A DNA stretch of 64,000 nt. It comes from Methylobacterium sp. 2A (GTDB taxonomy: Bacteria; Pseudomonadota; Alphaproteobacteria; Rhizobiales; Beijerinckiaceae). Made by a program: the position numbers and the translations under genes. Below the pieces are notes generated by a model. It saw only the letters and a program-made list of their open reading frames with translations. It was not told where the DNA came from and did not search any database. Of this stretch, positions 56,501 to 64,000 are shown piece after piece. Position 1 is the first letter of the stretch; every line of letters starts with the position of its first letter. The stretch covers positions 62,001 to 126,000 of the forward strand of contig NZ_VUOK01000021.1 in assembly GCF_009806555.1 (NCBI RefSeq). Reading direction: 5' to 3'.

Positions 56501-56702
56501 GGTAGGTGACCTGGTCCTCGACCACCTGGGGCGCCTGCCCCGGATACTCGGTGTAGACGATGGCCTGCACGTCCGAGAGGTCGGGGATGGCGTCGAGCGG
56601 CAGCGTCCTGAGCGCCATGACGCCTGTCGCGACCGCGAACACGGTCCCGACCAACACCAGCACGAGGTTGCGGGCCGACCAGCCGATCAGGCGCGCGATC
56701 AT
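53541..56702 (-). CDS. cusA: Heavy-metal RND efflux pump CusA
   Basis: 1053 residues, normal for the CusA/CzcA family. It starts MIARLIGWSARNLVLVLVGT and has two sets of six membrane segments with large periplasmic loops. GGIAIAVGAMIDAAIVMIEN contains the conserved acidic residue of TM4. The monovalent (Cu/Ag) subfamily is indicated by the Met/Glu features of the porter loops and by partners CusB and DUF411. It pumps Cu(I)/Ag(I) from periplasm or cytoplasm to the exterior using protons. Its start overlaps the end of cusB by 4 bases. Confidence 0.93.
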   Translation of the reverse strand: MIARLIGWSARNLVLVLVGTVFAVATGVMALRTLPLDAIPDLSDVQAIVYTEYPGQAPQVVEDQVTYPLTTAMLTVPKAKVVRGFSFFGVSFVYVIFEEGTDPYWGRSRVLEYLNGAASRLPAGVTPTLGPDATGVGWVYQYVVVARERTLAELRSLQDWVVRFGASRAEGVAEVAGVGGFVKQYNVVVDPNRLRAQGISLNKLRDAIRASNADVGGRTVELSEFEFMVRGRGYLRGVADIETIVLKTSGGTPLRVRDVARVELGPDERRGLAELNGEGEVAGGIVLQRFGANALTVIENAKAKLAEVARSLPAGTEILPVYDRSRLIEAAIETLRHTLVEESVIVSLVCVVFLLHVRSALVAILMLPVGILMAFAGMKALGIGANIMSLGGIAIAVGAMIDAAIVMIENAHKHLERAPPGKRRVEVLVEAAAEVGPSLFLSLLIVTVSFLPIFTLEGEEGRLFGPLAVTKTFAMAAAALLSVTLVPALMVLFVRGRIVPEHRNPVNRLLIWLYRPLIAGVLRARIPTILLALGVLAATVWPARQLGSEFMPELDEGTLMYMPTTLPGISVTKAAELLATQDRIIKSFPEVASVYGKAGRANTATDPAPMEMAETIISLKPKAQWRPGVTLASLKAEMDRALQFPGVSNAWTQPIRARIDMLSTGIRTPVGIKVLGTDFGTMEKVARQVEAVVRDVPGTSSAYAERVVGGYFLDIAPDRDALGRYGLTVGDVQDVVATALGGQAVTTTVEGRERYTVNVRYPRASRSDPRAIADEVQVPLPAGGTVPLREVAKVELTRGPTSIRTENGQLAVYIFVDLTGRDLGGYVADARAAVDGEVTLPPGTTLQWSGQYEYLERAAARLRIVVPLTLLVVFLLLYLNFRRLTETLIVMLSLPFALVGGVWLMWWMGFNMSVAVAVGFIALAGVAAETGVIMLVYLDHAWDEVRAGCAREGRSLTGEDLRRAIMVGAVERVRPKMMTVVAIMAGLLPILWSTGSGSEVMQRIAVPMIGGMVSSTVLTLVVIPAVYAWVKGRGLPQAVEAAGEGARMPLAAE

Positions 56703-58222
56703 GGCTTGCCCTCCACATTCGCCGCCTGCCGGTCATCCGCCTTCGGGGCCGCCATGGACTTCAGCGCCGCCTTCAGGTTGCTCTCGGCGTCGATCAGGAA
56801 ATTCGCCGCCGTGACCACCCGCTCGCCGGCGGCGACGCCGTCGCGGATCTCGACGAAGCCGGTGCCGCGAACCCCGACCTTGACCTCGCGCGGCTCGAAG
56901 CGGCCTGCGCCCCTGTCGAGTAGCACCACTTGCCGTGCACCCGTGTCGATGACCGCGTCGTCGGGCACCGCCACGACGGGCTTGCCCGTTCCCGAGGCGA
57001 TCTCGACCTCGGCGTACATGTCCGGCAGCAGCGCGCCGTCCGGGTTCGGCAGCTCGATGCGGACCCGCGTGGTGCGGGTGTCCGGGTTCACCTGCGGGTA
57101 GATGACGCCGACCTTGCCGGAGAAGGTCCGTCCCGGCGCCGAGCGGAGGCGCACGGTCACGGCCTGCCCGACGCGGACCCCGGCGAGGTCGCGCTCGGGC
57201 ACGTCGGCCAGCACCCATACGGCCGAGATGTCGCCGATCCGGAACAGGGTGTCACCGGCGGCGGCCTTCATGCCCTCGACGGCCGAGCGCTGCAGCACCA
57301 CGCCGTCCCTGGCCGACGACCAGGTGATGGCCATCGGCACCTTCCGGGTGCGCTCCATCTCGTCGATGACGGCTTCTGAGACGTTCAGGTTCTGAAGCCT
57401 GCGGCGCGCCCCGTCGAAGCCCGGGTTGGCGATGAGCTGCGCGGCGGCGGCGTTGATCTCGGGCGAGTAGACGTGGACCAGCGGCTGGCCCTTGCGGACG
57501 CGGTCGCCGGTGGTGACGTCCTCGACATGGTCGACATACGCGTCCGACCGGGTCGCGATGACCGTGACGCGCCGTTCGTCGAGGGCGACGGTGCCCGGCA
57601 CCCGCACGGATTGGGCGACGACCCGCCGCTCCACGGTCTCGGTCCGGACGCCGGTCCGCTGGACCTTGCCGGGGGAGACGGTCACGACGTCGCCGCCCTC
57701 GTCCTCGCCCGCGTAGACGGGGATGTAGTCCATCCCCATCGAATCCTTCTTCGGGGTCGTCGAGGTGTCCGGCAGGCCCATCGGGTTGCGGTAGTAGAGC
57801 ACCTTGCGCGCGCCCCCGTCGGGCTTCCCGGCCGCCGCCGTTCCATGCGCCGCCATGCCGTGCCCGGTCACGTCGTGGCCGGCCCTGTCGGGGGATGTCG
57901 CCTCGCTCTCTCGTGCCTGGTCGAAGCGCACGTCCTCGCTGGCCCGAACCGCCCGGAAGTCGTGCCCCTCCGCAGTCGTTCTCGGCGACGCGGAGTAGAC
58001 CGGCTTCCCATCCGGATCCTGGTAGTAGACCACCGGACCCGTGACCTTCGCCGGCGCCGGTGCCTGCGGACCCGGCATGCCGGTCGGAAGCCAGTGGGCG
58101 GATTCGGTCCGTGCGCGCTCGACGAGGACCGGAACGGGGCTGCCATCGCGCCCCGCCCAGTACCCGGTGCCCCCCGCCGCCGACGCGGCGAGGATCCCGG
58201 CGAGCCATGCCGAGCGGCTCAC
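56699..58222 (-). CDS. cusB: RND periplasmic adaptor CusB
   Basis: 507 residues. An N-terminal anchor/signal is followed by two similar short metal-binding segments: YYQDPDGKPVYSASP around 70 and YYRNPMGLPDTSTTPKKDSM around 140, the latter the typical HMBD with Met ligands (DSMGMDYIPVY). Membrane-fusion-protein barrel, lipoyl and hairpin parts follow. The adaptor links CusA to an outer-membrane channel and delivers metal. It overlaps both neighbours by 4 bases (ATGA-type). Confidence 0.92.
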   Translation of the reverse strand: MSRSAWLAGILAASAAGGTGYWAGRDGSPVPVLVERARTESAHWLPTGMPGPQAPAPAKVTGPVVYYQDPDGKPVYSASPRTTAEGHDFRAVRASEDVRFDQARESEATSPDRAGHDVTGHGMAAHGTAAAGKPDGGARKVLYYRNPMGLPDTSTTPKKDSMGMDYIPVYAGEDEGGDVVTVSPGKVQRTGVRTETVERRVVAQSVRVPGTVALDERRVTVIATRSDAYVDHVEDVTTGDRVRKGQPLVHVYSPEINAAAAQLIANPGFDGARRRLQNLNVSEAVIDEMERTRKVPMAITWSSARDGVVLQRSAVEGMKAAAGDTLFRIGDISAVWVLADVPERDLAGVRVGQAVTVRLRSAPGRTFSGKVGVIYPQVNPDTRTTRVRIELPNPDGALLPDMYAEVEIASGTGKPVVAVPDDAVIDTGARQVVLLDRGAGRFEPREVKVGVRGTGFVEIRDGVAAGERVVTAANFLIDAESNLKAALKSMAAPKADDRQAANVEGKP

Positions 58223-58656
58223 AGGACCGCCCGGAAGACGAGCCTGTCCTCGACGGTACCTGTTTCGCCCTGGACCTTCGCCCCCAGCGAGAGCCGCCAG
58301 CCCCCGGCCATCGTGAGCTTCGCCTTGAAGCGGTAGAGGCCAGGCTCCGTCGACGGGACCTGCTCGATCGTCGAGGTCATCTCGTCCATGCTGTCGGGCG
58401 CCATGTCGATGCGCTTGGCGAAGATCACCGCGTCCGGAACGGGCTTGCCGGTGCGCTTGTCCATGAGGTGCACCAAGAGGACGGTCTCGCCGACCTTCGC
58501 CTCCGTCCTGGTCAGCTCGAAGGCGTAGTCCTCGATGCCGGCGAGCGCCGGCAGGACCGGGACCGACAGGGCGGCACCGAGCAGCGCGGCACCGAGGGCG
58601 CGCGCGAAGGGATACTTGGTCACGGGTTTCGTCTCCTGAACGCGATGAGTGGCCAC
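58219..58656 (-). CDS. FixH/YtkA-like exported protein
   Basis: 145 residues. A signal peptide (about 12-40) precedes a single immunoglobulin-like domain: DYAFELTRTEAKVGETVLLV, VPDAVIFAKRIDMAPDSMDE with Met residues, then GLYRFKAKLTMAGGWRLSL. FixH/YtkA domains accompany Cu-handling systems and bind metal or partner proteins in the periplasm. It is the first gene of a cusB-cusA-DUF411 operon with overlapping ends. Confidence 0.8.
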   Translation of the reverse strand: MATHRVQETKPVTKYPFARALGAALLGAALSVPVLPALAGIEDYAFELTRTEAKVGETVLLVHLMDKRTGKPVPDAVIFAKRIDMAPDSMDEMTSTIEQVPSTEPGLYRFKAKLTMAGGWRLSLGAKVQGETGTVEDRLVFRAVL

Positions 58657-58704
58657 GCGCGGACGCGCGGCGTCGTGCCGGCGCTCACGCCGGCGGCATC
58701 GGGC

Positions 58705-59118
58705 TCAGGCTCGGGGGGGCTCGGGTAACGGGCGGCCGGATACGCTGGCGAAGGACGCCGCATCGGGCCACACCCGGCTCGTTCGCGTCGCTACCGGGGC
58801 CGGGACGGACGCCGCGCTCGGCGGGAGGGAGACGATGCTGGCGAGGCAGAGCGCCAGCAGCGGACAAGCGGCCTTGGCGCAGTCGGGTTGCGCCCCCTCT
58901 CCGGGCGGGCAGCACGGCATGTCGGCCATGTCCGCGTCGCCCGCGTCCATACCCTCCATCCCGGCATGTGCGATGGCCGAGGTCGTCCCAGGCGCGGCTT
59001 GCGTCATTATGAACGCACCCATCCCTGCGGCGGCCGCGGGAGCGGCCACCGGCGTCAGGGCGAGACTGAGCACCGCCAGGAGCGGCAACACTCGCCGAAG
59101 GGCGATCAAGAGCGTCAC
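58705..59118 (-). CDS. Secreted Cys/Met-rich small protein of the copper island
   Basis: 137 residues from GTG 59118. A signal peptide (VTLLIALRRVLPLLAVLSLA) is followed by a Met/Asp-rich stretch (HAGMEGMDAGDADMADM), then CCPPGEGAQPDCAKAACPLL, a dense Cys motif resembling that in the proteins at 48853 and 62864. These suggest a family of periplasmic copper-related proteins; function is inferred only. Confidence 0.6.
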   Translation of the reverse strand: MTLLIALRRVLPLLAVLSLALTPVAAPAAAAGMGAFIMTQAAPGTTSAIAHAGMEGMDAGDADMADMPCCPPGEGAQPDCAKAACPLLALCLASIVSLPPSAASVPAPVATRTSRVWPDAASFASVSGRPLPEPPRA

Positions 59119-59694
59119 GCGGGAACGATGCCAGCTTTTCGATCCGGGCGGAAGGCCAGTGTGAAGGGAGAGGGCGCGTCCCACGTCTAGAAGGTCAAGG
59201 TTCCGTTTGGTCGGGCGGCCGATCCGCCGACCGACCTCGCCGGGTGGGCGTCCCGGGGACCCGTTCCCCGACGGGCCCGCCGGACCGTGCCATGGCGCGG
59301 TCCGCCTCGCGTGCCATGGCCGACGCCGACCGGCGGCGAGAGGCCGGATCGAGGCCGCCATGGAAGCCGCGTCGACGCCATCGGTCCCCTGGTACCCCCC
59401 GGGACGGCGGAGCGGCCCTCTTCCGAGCGCGCCATGTGGAAGGCGGCCGATGGAGGGAACGGTCGCGTGCGTCGCCGGCGTGAGCCGGTCGTCGACCTCG
59501 GGCTGTCGCGCTGGCCGCCCATCGCCAGGGCGCAGGGTCCCGCCCCCCGGCCTCCACGCGCGTGCTGTCCGGGCATCCGGGAAACCCACCGCACTCTTGG
59601 CCCTGCGCGCGGTGGGCGGTGCGGGCCGGCGCGCCAAACCCCACCCCGCACGACCCCAATCGGCCGGTCCGGCGGTTCGGACCGCGCGGGAGGT
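59119..59694. other. Intergenic region, no gene recognised
   Basis: 576 bp of very GC-rich DNA. Frames are Arg/Pro-rich and show no family; only the promoter of the gene at 59118 is expected here. Confidence 0.4.
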
Positions 59695-59937
59695 TCAGAA
59701 GTGCCGGGCGGGGGACGCCGACCGGCCGGCGGCAGGGCGGCGGGGCACCGCGCTGATCGATCCGGTCGTCAGGCCGACATCCGGAGCTTCGACCCGAGGC
59801 GGTGCGGTCCGTTGCGATTGATGCGTCTGGGGCAGAAAACGGGGTGGGACGTTGTCCATCCACCCCGCGAGGGCGTGACCCGGCAGTCCGGCGAGCATGG
59901 CGATTCCTGCAAAGGCGGGGATGATCTTGCTTTTCAT
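59695..59937 (-). CDS. Small secreted protein, unknown
   Basis: 80 residues from ATG 59937: MKSKIIPAFAGIAMLAGLPG is a clear signal peptide (cleavage near ALAG), followed by a Pro/Arg-rich mature part without Cys. Upstream codons in frame are unlikely to be coding. In SigF-type regulons small exported proteins are common; it is transcribed away from the sigF gene. Confidence 0.5.
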   Translation of the reverse strand: MKSKIIPAFAGIAMLAGLPGHALAGWMDNVPPRFLPQTHQSQRTAPPRVEAPDVGLTTGSISAVPRRPAAGRSASPARHF

Positions 59938-60291
59938 GGCGGAACCCGTTGACCTGATGAGAAGCTTGACGCTCCTTGTCTTCAAGTCCGGATGTCTCGG
60001 AGGTACCGTTACAGCGCGCTGCGAACTTTCGTAGGATTAGGCCGGGGTCGCCCGGGGTGGCGCCTCGCTCATCCGGAGGGACGATCCTGCAAGCGATTGC
60101 GGGATGCGCGGCGCCCGGTTTGCCTCGCGCAGCCGGGTGGGGGTTCGTGCCCGTCGACTTTCCGGATCCCATCCGCGGCGATACCGCGGGGGGCCCTCGT
60201 CATGAAGCGTCGGCCGGCGACAGACGCTGAAGCCGTCGCGTCGCCCCTCGGACCCCGCGAGGCGATCCGGAGGATGTTCCGAACCGGCTCG
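59938..60291. other. Intergenic region between the secreted-protein gene and nrsF
   Basis: 354 bp, no gene recognised. A lower-GC patch at about 59935-60020 may contain the promoter of the small secreted-protein gene. Confidence 0.4.
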
Positions 60292-60942
60292 CTACCAGCG
60301 AAGGAGGCGTGGCCCCAGGAGCGCTCCGACGAGCGTGCACATCGCGATCGTCCCCCCGTACCAGACGGCGACGAACGGTACGGTGTCGTCCATGCAGTGC
60401 AGCGAATAGCCGAGCGCGCTCACGGCTCCCGCGGAGAGGCCGACCAGGGCGCCCGCCCGCACGAGATCCGTCGGGGCGCCGAACCGTCGAACCGCCCACG
60501 TGACGACGGCGAACGGCACGACGGCGATCACGGGAATCGAGATGAGGCATTCGAGCCAGGTGTGACCGGATACCACGCCGTGCCAATGTTCGGCCGGCGT
60601 CATCGTGAGGCTCACGCACGCCAGCGCCGCGACCACGAGGAACGGCAAGGCGGCGACCCCGAGATGGACGCGGCTCTCGCCGCCGGGCCTGGCCGCCCTG
60701 ACGAGATACCGGAGCGCGAGACCCCCGACCGCGGCCGCGAACGAGAACTTGAAGGCGAGGAACAGCAGCGGCCGGACCTCGGTCAGGCCGGGACGCAGGC
60801 CCAGAAACGCCAGCGCCAGGCACAGCGCGGCCGTCGCGCCGACCGCGACCGCCAGCGCGAGCCGGCGGGTCATCCAGGGGGCCCCGACCGGCTCGCGCTC
60901 GAAGCTGGCGCCCAGCAGGCCGATGAGTTCGTCGGTCTTCAT
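60292..60942 (-). CDS. nrsF: NrsF-type (DUF1109) membrane anti-sigma factor
   Basis: 216 residues with about six membrane segments and a short cytosolic N-terminus (MKTDELIGLLGASFEREPVG), the DUF1109/NrsF plan. Conserved Cys lie in ALACVSLTMTPAEHWHG and TWLECLISIP, as in Caulobacter NrsF, where Cys sense chromate or cadmium stress and release SigF. It is translationally coupled to the sigma gene (ATGA, 4-base overlap). It probably holds the ECF sigma factor at the membrane until metal or oxidative stress. Confidence 0.85.
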   Translation of the reverse strand: MKTDELIGLLGASFEREPVGAPWMTRRLALAVAVGATAALCLALAFLGLRPGLTEVRPLLFLAFKFSFAAAVGGLALRYLVRAARPGGESRVHLGVAALPFLVVAALACVSLTMTPAEHWHGVVSGHTWLECLISIPVIAVVPFAVVTWAVRRFGAPTDLVRAGALVGLSAGAVSALGYSLHCMDDTVPFVAVWYGGTIAMCTLVGALLGPRLLRW

Positions 60943-61589
60943 CTCGCCTTGCCTCCCACGAGATTGGCCAGGGTCTTCAGGCCGCGGTGGACGCTCACCT
61001 TGATCGCGGTCTCGGACATCCCGGCGCGTTCGGCCGCCTCGGCGGCGCTCAGGCCCTCGACCCTCGTCGACAGGATCGCGTTCCTCATCTTGGGCGGCAG
61101 GTGCGCCAGGAGGCGCTCGACGTCGAGCGAACTCTCCGCCGCGACATGATCGTCGCGAGCCACCAGCACGCCGGCATCCTCGACCGGGACGTCGGCCGCG
61201 GCCGCACGCGTACGCCGAAGATGGTCGATGAGCTTGTAGCGGGCGATGGCGTGGATCCACGGCGTCACCGGTTGCGTGACGTCATAGGTGTGCCGCCGCA
61301 CGTGGATCACCATCAGCGTCTCCTGGACGAGATCCTCCGCCTCGGTGTCGGGACGGCCGGAGCGGGTTAGCTTGCCCTTGTAATACGCGCGCAGGTGCGA
61401 CCCGAGCCGCCCCAGGAAGCGCCGGTAGTCGGCCGCGCTGCCCGCAAGGCTGGCGATGAGCAGCCCGCGCAGTTCCTCCTCCGTCTGCAGCACCGGGACT
61501 AGGCGGGCCGGTTCGTAGCCGCTGAGCGGATGCCGGTGATACGTCGCATGTTCCGCCACCCCGCCGTGTCCCCAAGACCGCAGCACCAT
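60939..61589 (-). CDS. sigF: SigF-like ECF sigma factor
   Basis: 216 residues. Sigma-2: TEAEDLVQETLMVIHVRRHT and PWIHAIARYKLIDHLRR. Sigma-4: LPPKMRNAILSTRVEGLSAA and SETAIKVSVHRGLKTLANLV. The pairing with NrsF matches the Caulobacter SigF system for metal/oxidative stress. The first ~30 residues are extra, so an internal start is possible. By context it may control the surrounding copper and small secreted-protein genes. Confidence 0.85.
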   Translation of the reverse strand: MVLRSWGHGGVAEHATYHRHPLSGYEPARLVPVLQTEEELRGLLIASLAGSAADYRRFLGRLGSHLRAYYKGKLTRSGRPDTEAEDLVQETLMVIHVRRHTYDVTQPVTPWIHAIARYKLIDHLRRTRAAAADVPVEDAGVLVARDDHVAAESSLDVERLLAHLPPKMRNAILSTRVEGLSAAEAAERAGMSETAIKVSVHRGLKTLANLVGGKAR

Positions 61590-62016
61590 CCTGCGGGAGC
61601 GTGTCGTACGGCGATCCGAGCCCTGCGGCCCGTCGGCCGAAGGTGACGCATGATCGGCCGCGCCGCTCGGAGAACAATCCGCAAGCGGCCGCCGAAAGGT
61701 TACAGCGCTCGCGGCATGCCCGGGAGCGCAGGCATGTGCCGGGCATAATTGCCAAGCCTATGCCCCGATCTTAGACCTCGCCGGGGCCTACGCCACGGGC
61801 CGGGCGGGACGCCTCCGGAGCCTCGCCGCCCGCGCTGTCCCTTCGCATGGACAGGTCTGCCGAGAGCGCCGCCGAGAGGGCGATCTCCGATCCTGGGACG
61901 ACGGCGGGCTCGTCCCGGAGCCGGCGTTCGGCGCCGTCGCTTTTTCCCCCCACCCGGGGCGGTCCGGGCAAGAAGCCGGCCCGTCCCGCCTTCGACGTCT
62001 TCCCAGGAGTACGATC
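61590..62016. other. Divergent intergenic region of sigF and the DUF2231 gene
   Basis: 427 bp. An A/T-richer part at about 61740-61780 probably holds promoters. No gene recognised. Confidence 0.4.
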
Positions 62017-62628
62017 ATGATCGAGGTGATCCCGAACTGGCATCCGGTCGCGGTCCATTTCACGGTCGCCCTACTCATCACGGCCAGCGTCCTCTTCGCC
62101 GCGGGGACCCTGTTCAGGAAAGCGGCATCGGGGGGCGCGCTCACGGCCGCCGCCCGATGGAACCTCGCGATCGGCGCGGCCGTCACGGTCGCGACCCTCG
62201 CCACGGGGTGGTCGGCGTACAACACGGTCGCGCACGACGCGGCCTCGCACGCGAACATGACCGTCCACCTTCGCTGGGCCATCGCCACCGCGCTCGTGTT
62301 CCTCGCCGCCGCCGGCGTCGCCTGGCTGGAGCGCCGGAAGGTCGCCGGCGCGGGCGTCGTGCTGCTGGCGCTCCTCGCCGGAGGTTCCGGGGCCCTCGCG
62401 GTCACGGGCTGGCTCGGCGGCGAGAACGTCTACCGCTACGGCCTGGGCGTCATGGCGCTCCCAAAATCGGGCGACCACGTCCACCCCGCAAGCGGCGGCC
62501 ATCCCCACGACCATGGCGACGACCACGAGACCGCGGACGCCCCGACCACGCCCGATGCCGCCGCGGGCAAGGTAGAGACGCGCCCGGCGCCGGACGCTCC
62601 CTCCGCACCGCACGAACACGCTCATTGA
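62017..62628 (+). CDS. DUF2231 membrane protein with His-rich tail
   Basis: 203 residues. Four membrane segments with the DUF2231 opening IPNWHPVAVHFTVALLITAS (His near both ends of the first helix). The C-terminal ~60 residues are hydrophilic with a His cluster (HPASGGHPHDHGDDHE), unlike most family members, suggesting metal binding. The family is poorly characterised and often lies beside c-type cytochrome or copper genes. Start codon ATG 62017 is supported by GGAG just upstream. Confidence 0.82.
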   Translation: MIEVIPNWHPVAVHFTVALLITASVLFAAGTLFRKAASGGALTAAARWNLAIGAAVTVATLATGWSAYNTVAHDAASHANMTVHLRWAIATALVFLAAAGVAWLERRKVAGAGVVLLALLAGGSGALAVTGWLGGENVYRYGLGVMALPKSGDHVHPASGGHPHDHGDDHETADAPTTPDAAAGKVETRPAPDAPSAPHEHAH

Positions 62629-62863
62629 CGGACGTGCCGCGGCGATACCCGACCCGGGTAGCGCCAACGTCCCTCGCATGAACGCCACGGAGGTTCCGGA
62701 ACCGGTGCTGCGGTCAATCCGCGGCGTGCGACTTCGCCGTCGACACCGGCATGTGGCGAACTTCCAACACGCTGAGTTTGTGGGACATCGGTTGAGCGCC
62801 ACGGATTGCAGCTTCCACCCAGGCGTGAGAATGTCCGCGAAGATTAGGCAGGGGCCCTGATCA

Positions 62864-63301
62864 GTGAATGTCGTGCGCGCATTGCTGCTTGCCGTACTCG
62901 CGTTGGCCTTGGCCATCGCGCCGGCGGCGCCGTGCACGATGGGCCGGCAGTCGATGGCTCACCGCCACATGGCCGCCGCCGCGGCGACGCCCCTCGCGCA
63001 CGTCGCCGGCGCCTTGGGCGGCCAGAACGAGCCGGACGAGGCTGGGATACGCGGGATGTCCCTCGCCGTGCCGGCGGCGGCCGCCGACGAAGGGTGCCCT
63101 GGCCATCGGCATCGCCCCAAGCATCCTCCCTGCCCGGCGACATGCTGCCCGCTCGCGTGCCAAGCCGCGCTTCCGACCCTGCCATGGGCAAGCATCGCCC
63201 TGGAATTCCATCCGTCGGAGCGGGTCCTGATCGTCCAGGTGGACGGAGCCGTCGACGCGCATCCGCTACGGATCGAGCGGCCGCCGAGGCGCCAAGCGTG
63301 A
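62864..63301 (+). CDS. Secreted Cys/His-rich small protein of the copper island
   Basis: 145 residues from GTG 62864. A signal peptide (VRALLLAVLALALAIAPAAP) precedes a His/Met-rich stretch (MGRQSMAHRHMAAAA) and CPGHRHRPKHPPCPATCCPL, a Cys/His cluster similar to those at 48853-49329 and 58705-59118. Probably a periplasmic metal-binding protein; no family recognised. A small lipoprotein gene and an outer-membrane factor follow on the same strand. Confidence 0.6.
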   Translation: MNVVRALLLAVLALALAIAPAAPCTMGRQSMAHRHMAAAAATPLAHVAGALGGQNEPDEAGIRGMSLAVPAAAADEGCPGHRHRPKHPPCPATCCPLACQAALPTLPWASIALEFHPSERVLIVQVDGAVDAHPLRIERPPRRQA

Positions 63302-63469
63302 CGCGCGGGCGGATCTAGCGCCCGCCCTCGGCCGCTCCGACGGGACGGCCTCGCACACCTCCAACGAGCCGACGCCTTCGCCGGGCGCGACGCCGTCGCC
63401 GCTGGACCCGCGGCTCGTGCCACGCCTGGGCGTGCCTTCGGCCGTCCGCCTCAATCCGGGAAATCCAAG

Positions 63470-63766
63470 ATGTTCAAGTTGCCGAGACCGGCCGCGCTCG
63501 CGGCGGTCCTGCCGCTCGCCGGCTGCTTGCCCGCCGCCGTTCCCGCCGGGCTGGTCCTCCCCTCGGAACCGGACATCCCGGTGCGGCCGCCCCGCTACGC
63601 CAAGGTGACGCAGGGCGTGAAGGACTTCGGCGTCGTCGACCCGAAGGATTGGCGCGAGCTCAATCGTCAGGTCACGCCGAAGGCCGGGTCCGGCGGGATG
63701 GGGGGCATGCCGGGCATGGACGGGATGCCCGGCATGGGCGGCAAGCGCGATTCGGGAGGGCGGTGA
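63470..63766 (+). CDS. Small Met-rich lipoprotein
   Basis: 98 residues. A lipobox LAGC at residues 16-19 follows a short hydrophobic signal. The mature part has VRPPRYAKVTQGVKDFGVVD and a Met/Gly-rich end (GGMGGMPGMDGMPGMGG), a likely Cu(I) ligand cluster. Its stop overlaps the start of the following outer-membrane-factor gene (TGATG), so the two are coupled, probably for the same efflux complex. Confidence 0.75.
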   Translation: MFKLPRPAALAAVLPLAGCLPAAVPAGLVLPSEPDIPVRPPRYAKVTQGVKDFGVVDPKDWRELNRQVTPKAGSGGMGGMPGMDGMPGMGGKRDSGGR

Positions 63767-64000
63767 TGGCCCGTCGCTGTAACGAAACGGGCGGCGCCGC
63801 CGGACTACCGGACATGAGTGGCACGACGACCGCGCCGGGACACGCCGGTACGACCGCGCGACCGCCGGACGAGGCCGTCCGGGGGCGGTTCGTGCGCGTG
63901 GCCGCGGGCGTCACCGGCCTCGGCCTCGCCTTGGGAGGCTGCGCGAGCTTCTCGCCGGACGCAGGCCTCTCCGTCGCCGGCGGCTACGCGGCGCTCGAAC
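63766..64000 (+). CDS. Partial CDS: TolC-family outer-membrane efflux lipoprotein (CusC-like)
   Basis: The ATG at 63766 overlaps the previous stop and the frame runs off the right edge (78 codons visible). After a ~50-residue polar leader there is a signal with lipobox LALGGCASFSPDAGLSVAGG; GCASFSPD is typical of the TolC-family lipoproteins paired with CusAB-type pumps in Methylobacterium relatives. It probably supplies the missing outer-membrane channel for the CusAB genes 5-10 kb away on the opposite strand. Confidence 0.7.
   Translation, partial: MARRCNETGGAAGLPDMSGTTTAPGHAGTTARPPDEAVRGRFVRVAAGVTGLGLALGGCASFSPDAGLSVAGGYAALE

Overview
The window is very GC-rich and almost certainly comes from an alphaproteobacterium of the Methylobacterium/Methylorubrum type. 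The signs are a NepR domain fused to an EcfG sigma factor, an HWE-type histidine kinase, an MbfA-type ferritin-VIT iron exporter, a SigF/NrsF-like sigma/anti-sigma pair, DUF1289, DUF2231 and DUF4396 proteins, and broken IS3 and IS630 copies. It reads as accessory DNA (plasmid or genomic island). There are no rRNA genes, recognisable tRNA genes or housekeeping operons, but many metal-resistance genes, a Tn7-like transposition module, a defence cassette and several decayed genes.

Layout. 1-4.2 kb: two nickel/cobalt-type efflux modules, each with its own CsoR/RcnR-family repressor and a G-tract palindromic operator (an MFS exporter with a His-rich tail, and rcnA-rcnR), then a DUF1289 protein. 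4.2-5.0 kb: decayed sequence. 5.0-22.4 kb: a long, nearly uninterrupted minus-strand array. Its distal end is a Tn7-like core (TniQ/TnsD, TnsC, TnsB, a small TnsB-N-terminus-like protein, TnsA, and a second TnsB-like protein that has lost catalytic residues). Its proximal part holds uncharacterised genes: a soluble FtsH-like AAA+ metalloprotease, an intact metallophosphoesterase plus a metal-ligand-less paralogue, a DEDDy exonuclease, a ParA-like protein without a P-loop, and several orphans. A second pair of genes diverges at 23.1-24.3 kb. A strong candidate small RNA with four stem-loops and an intrinsic terminator lies at 12.84-12.95 kb.

24.9-29.7 kb: an ArsR-like regulator, a truncated IS3 element abutting a histidine-kinase tail, the NepR-EcfG fusion sigma factor, kup and IS630 remnants, and a diguanylate cyclase. 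30.3-35.1 kb: a peroxide/iron-protection cluster (katE, cytochrome b561, mbfA, an exported Dps) with a candidate EcfG-type promoter before dps. 35.2-43.3 kb: a broken histidine kinase, a glycosyltransferase, an mbfA fragment, a possible PD-(D/E)XK nuclease, two small orphans, and a receiver/PAS-HWE kinase pair.

44.1-64.0 kb: a copper-handling island. It contains DUF4396, a Cu/Ag P1B ATPase, DUF305, a Csp-type copper-storage protein, a CopZ-like chaperone, DUF411, cusA, cusB, a FixH/YtkA-like protein, several small secreted Cys/His/Met-rich proteins, a sigF/nrsF pair, and the start of a CusC/TolC-like outer-membrane factor that runs off the window. It is interrupted at 49.9-52.8 kb by a three-gene ABC-3C conflict system (SMEK protein, middle component, DUF2326 ATPase).

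The most interesting region is the Tn7-like array at 5-24 kb. Several proteins there look like enzyme-dead partners of intact ones (two TnsB relatives, one phosphoesterase, P-loop-less ParA-like proteins), accompanied by a protease/exonuclease module and a candidate ncRNA that I cannot match to a described element.
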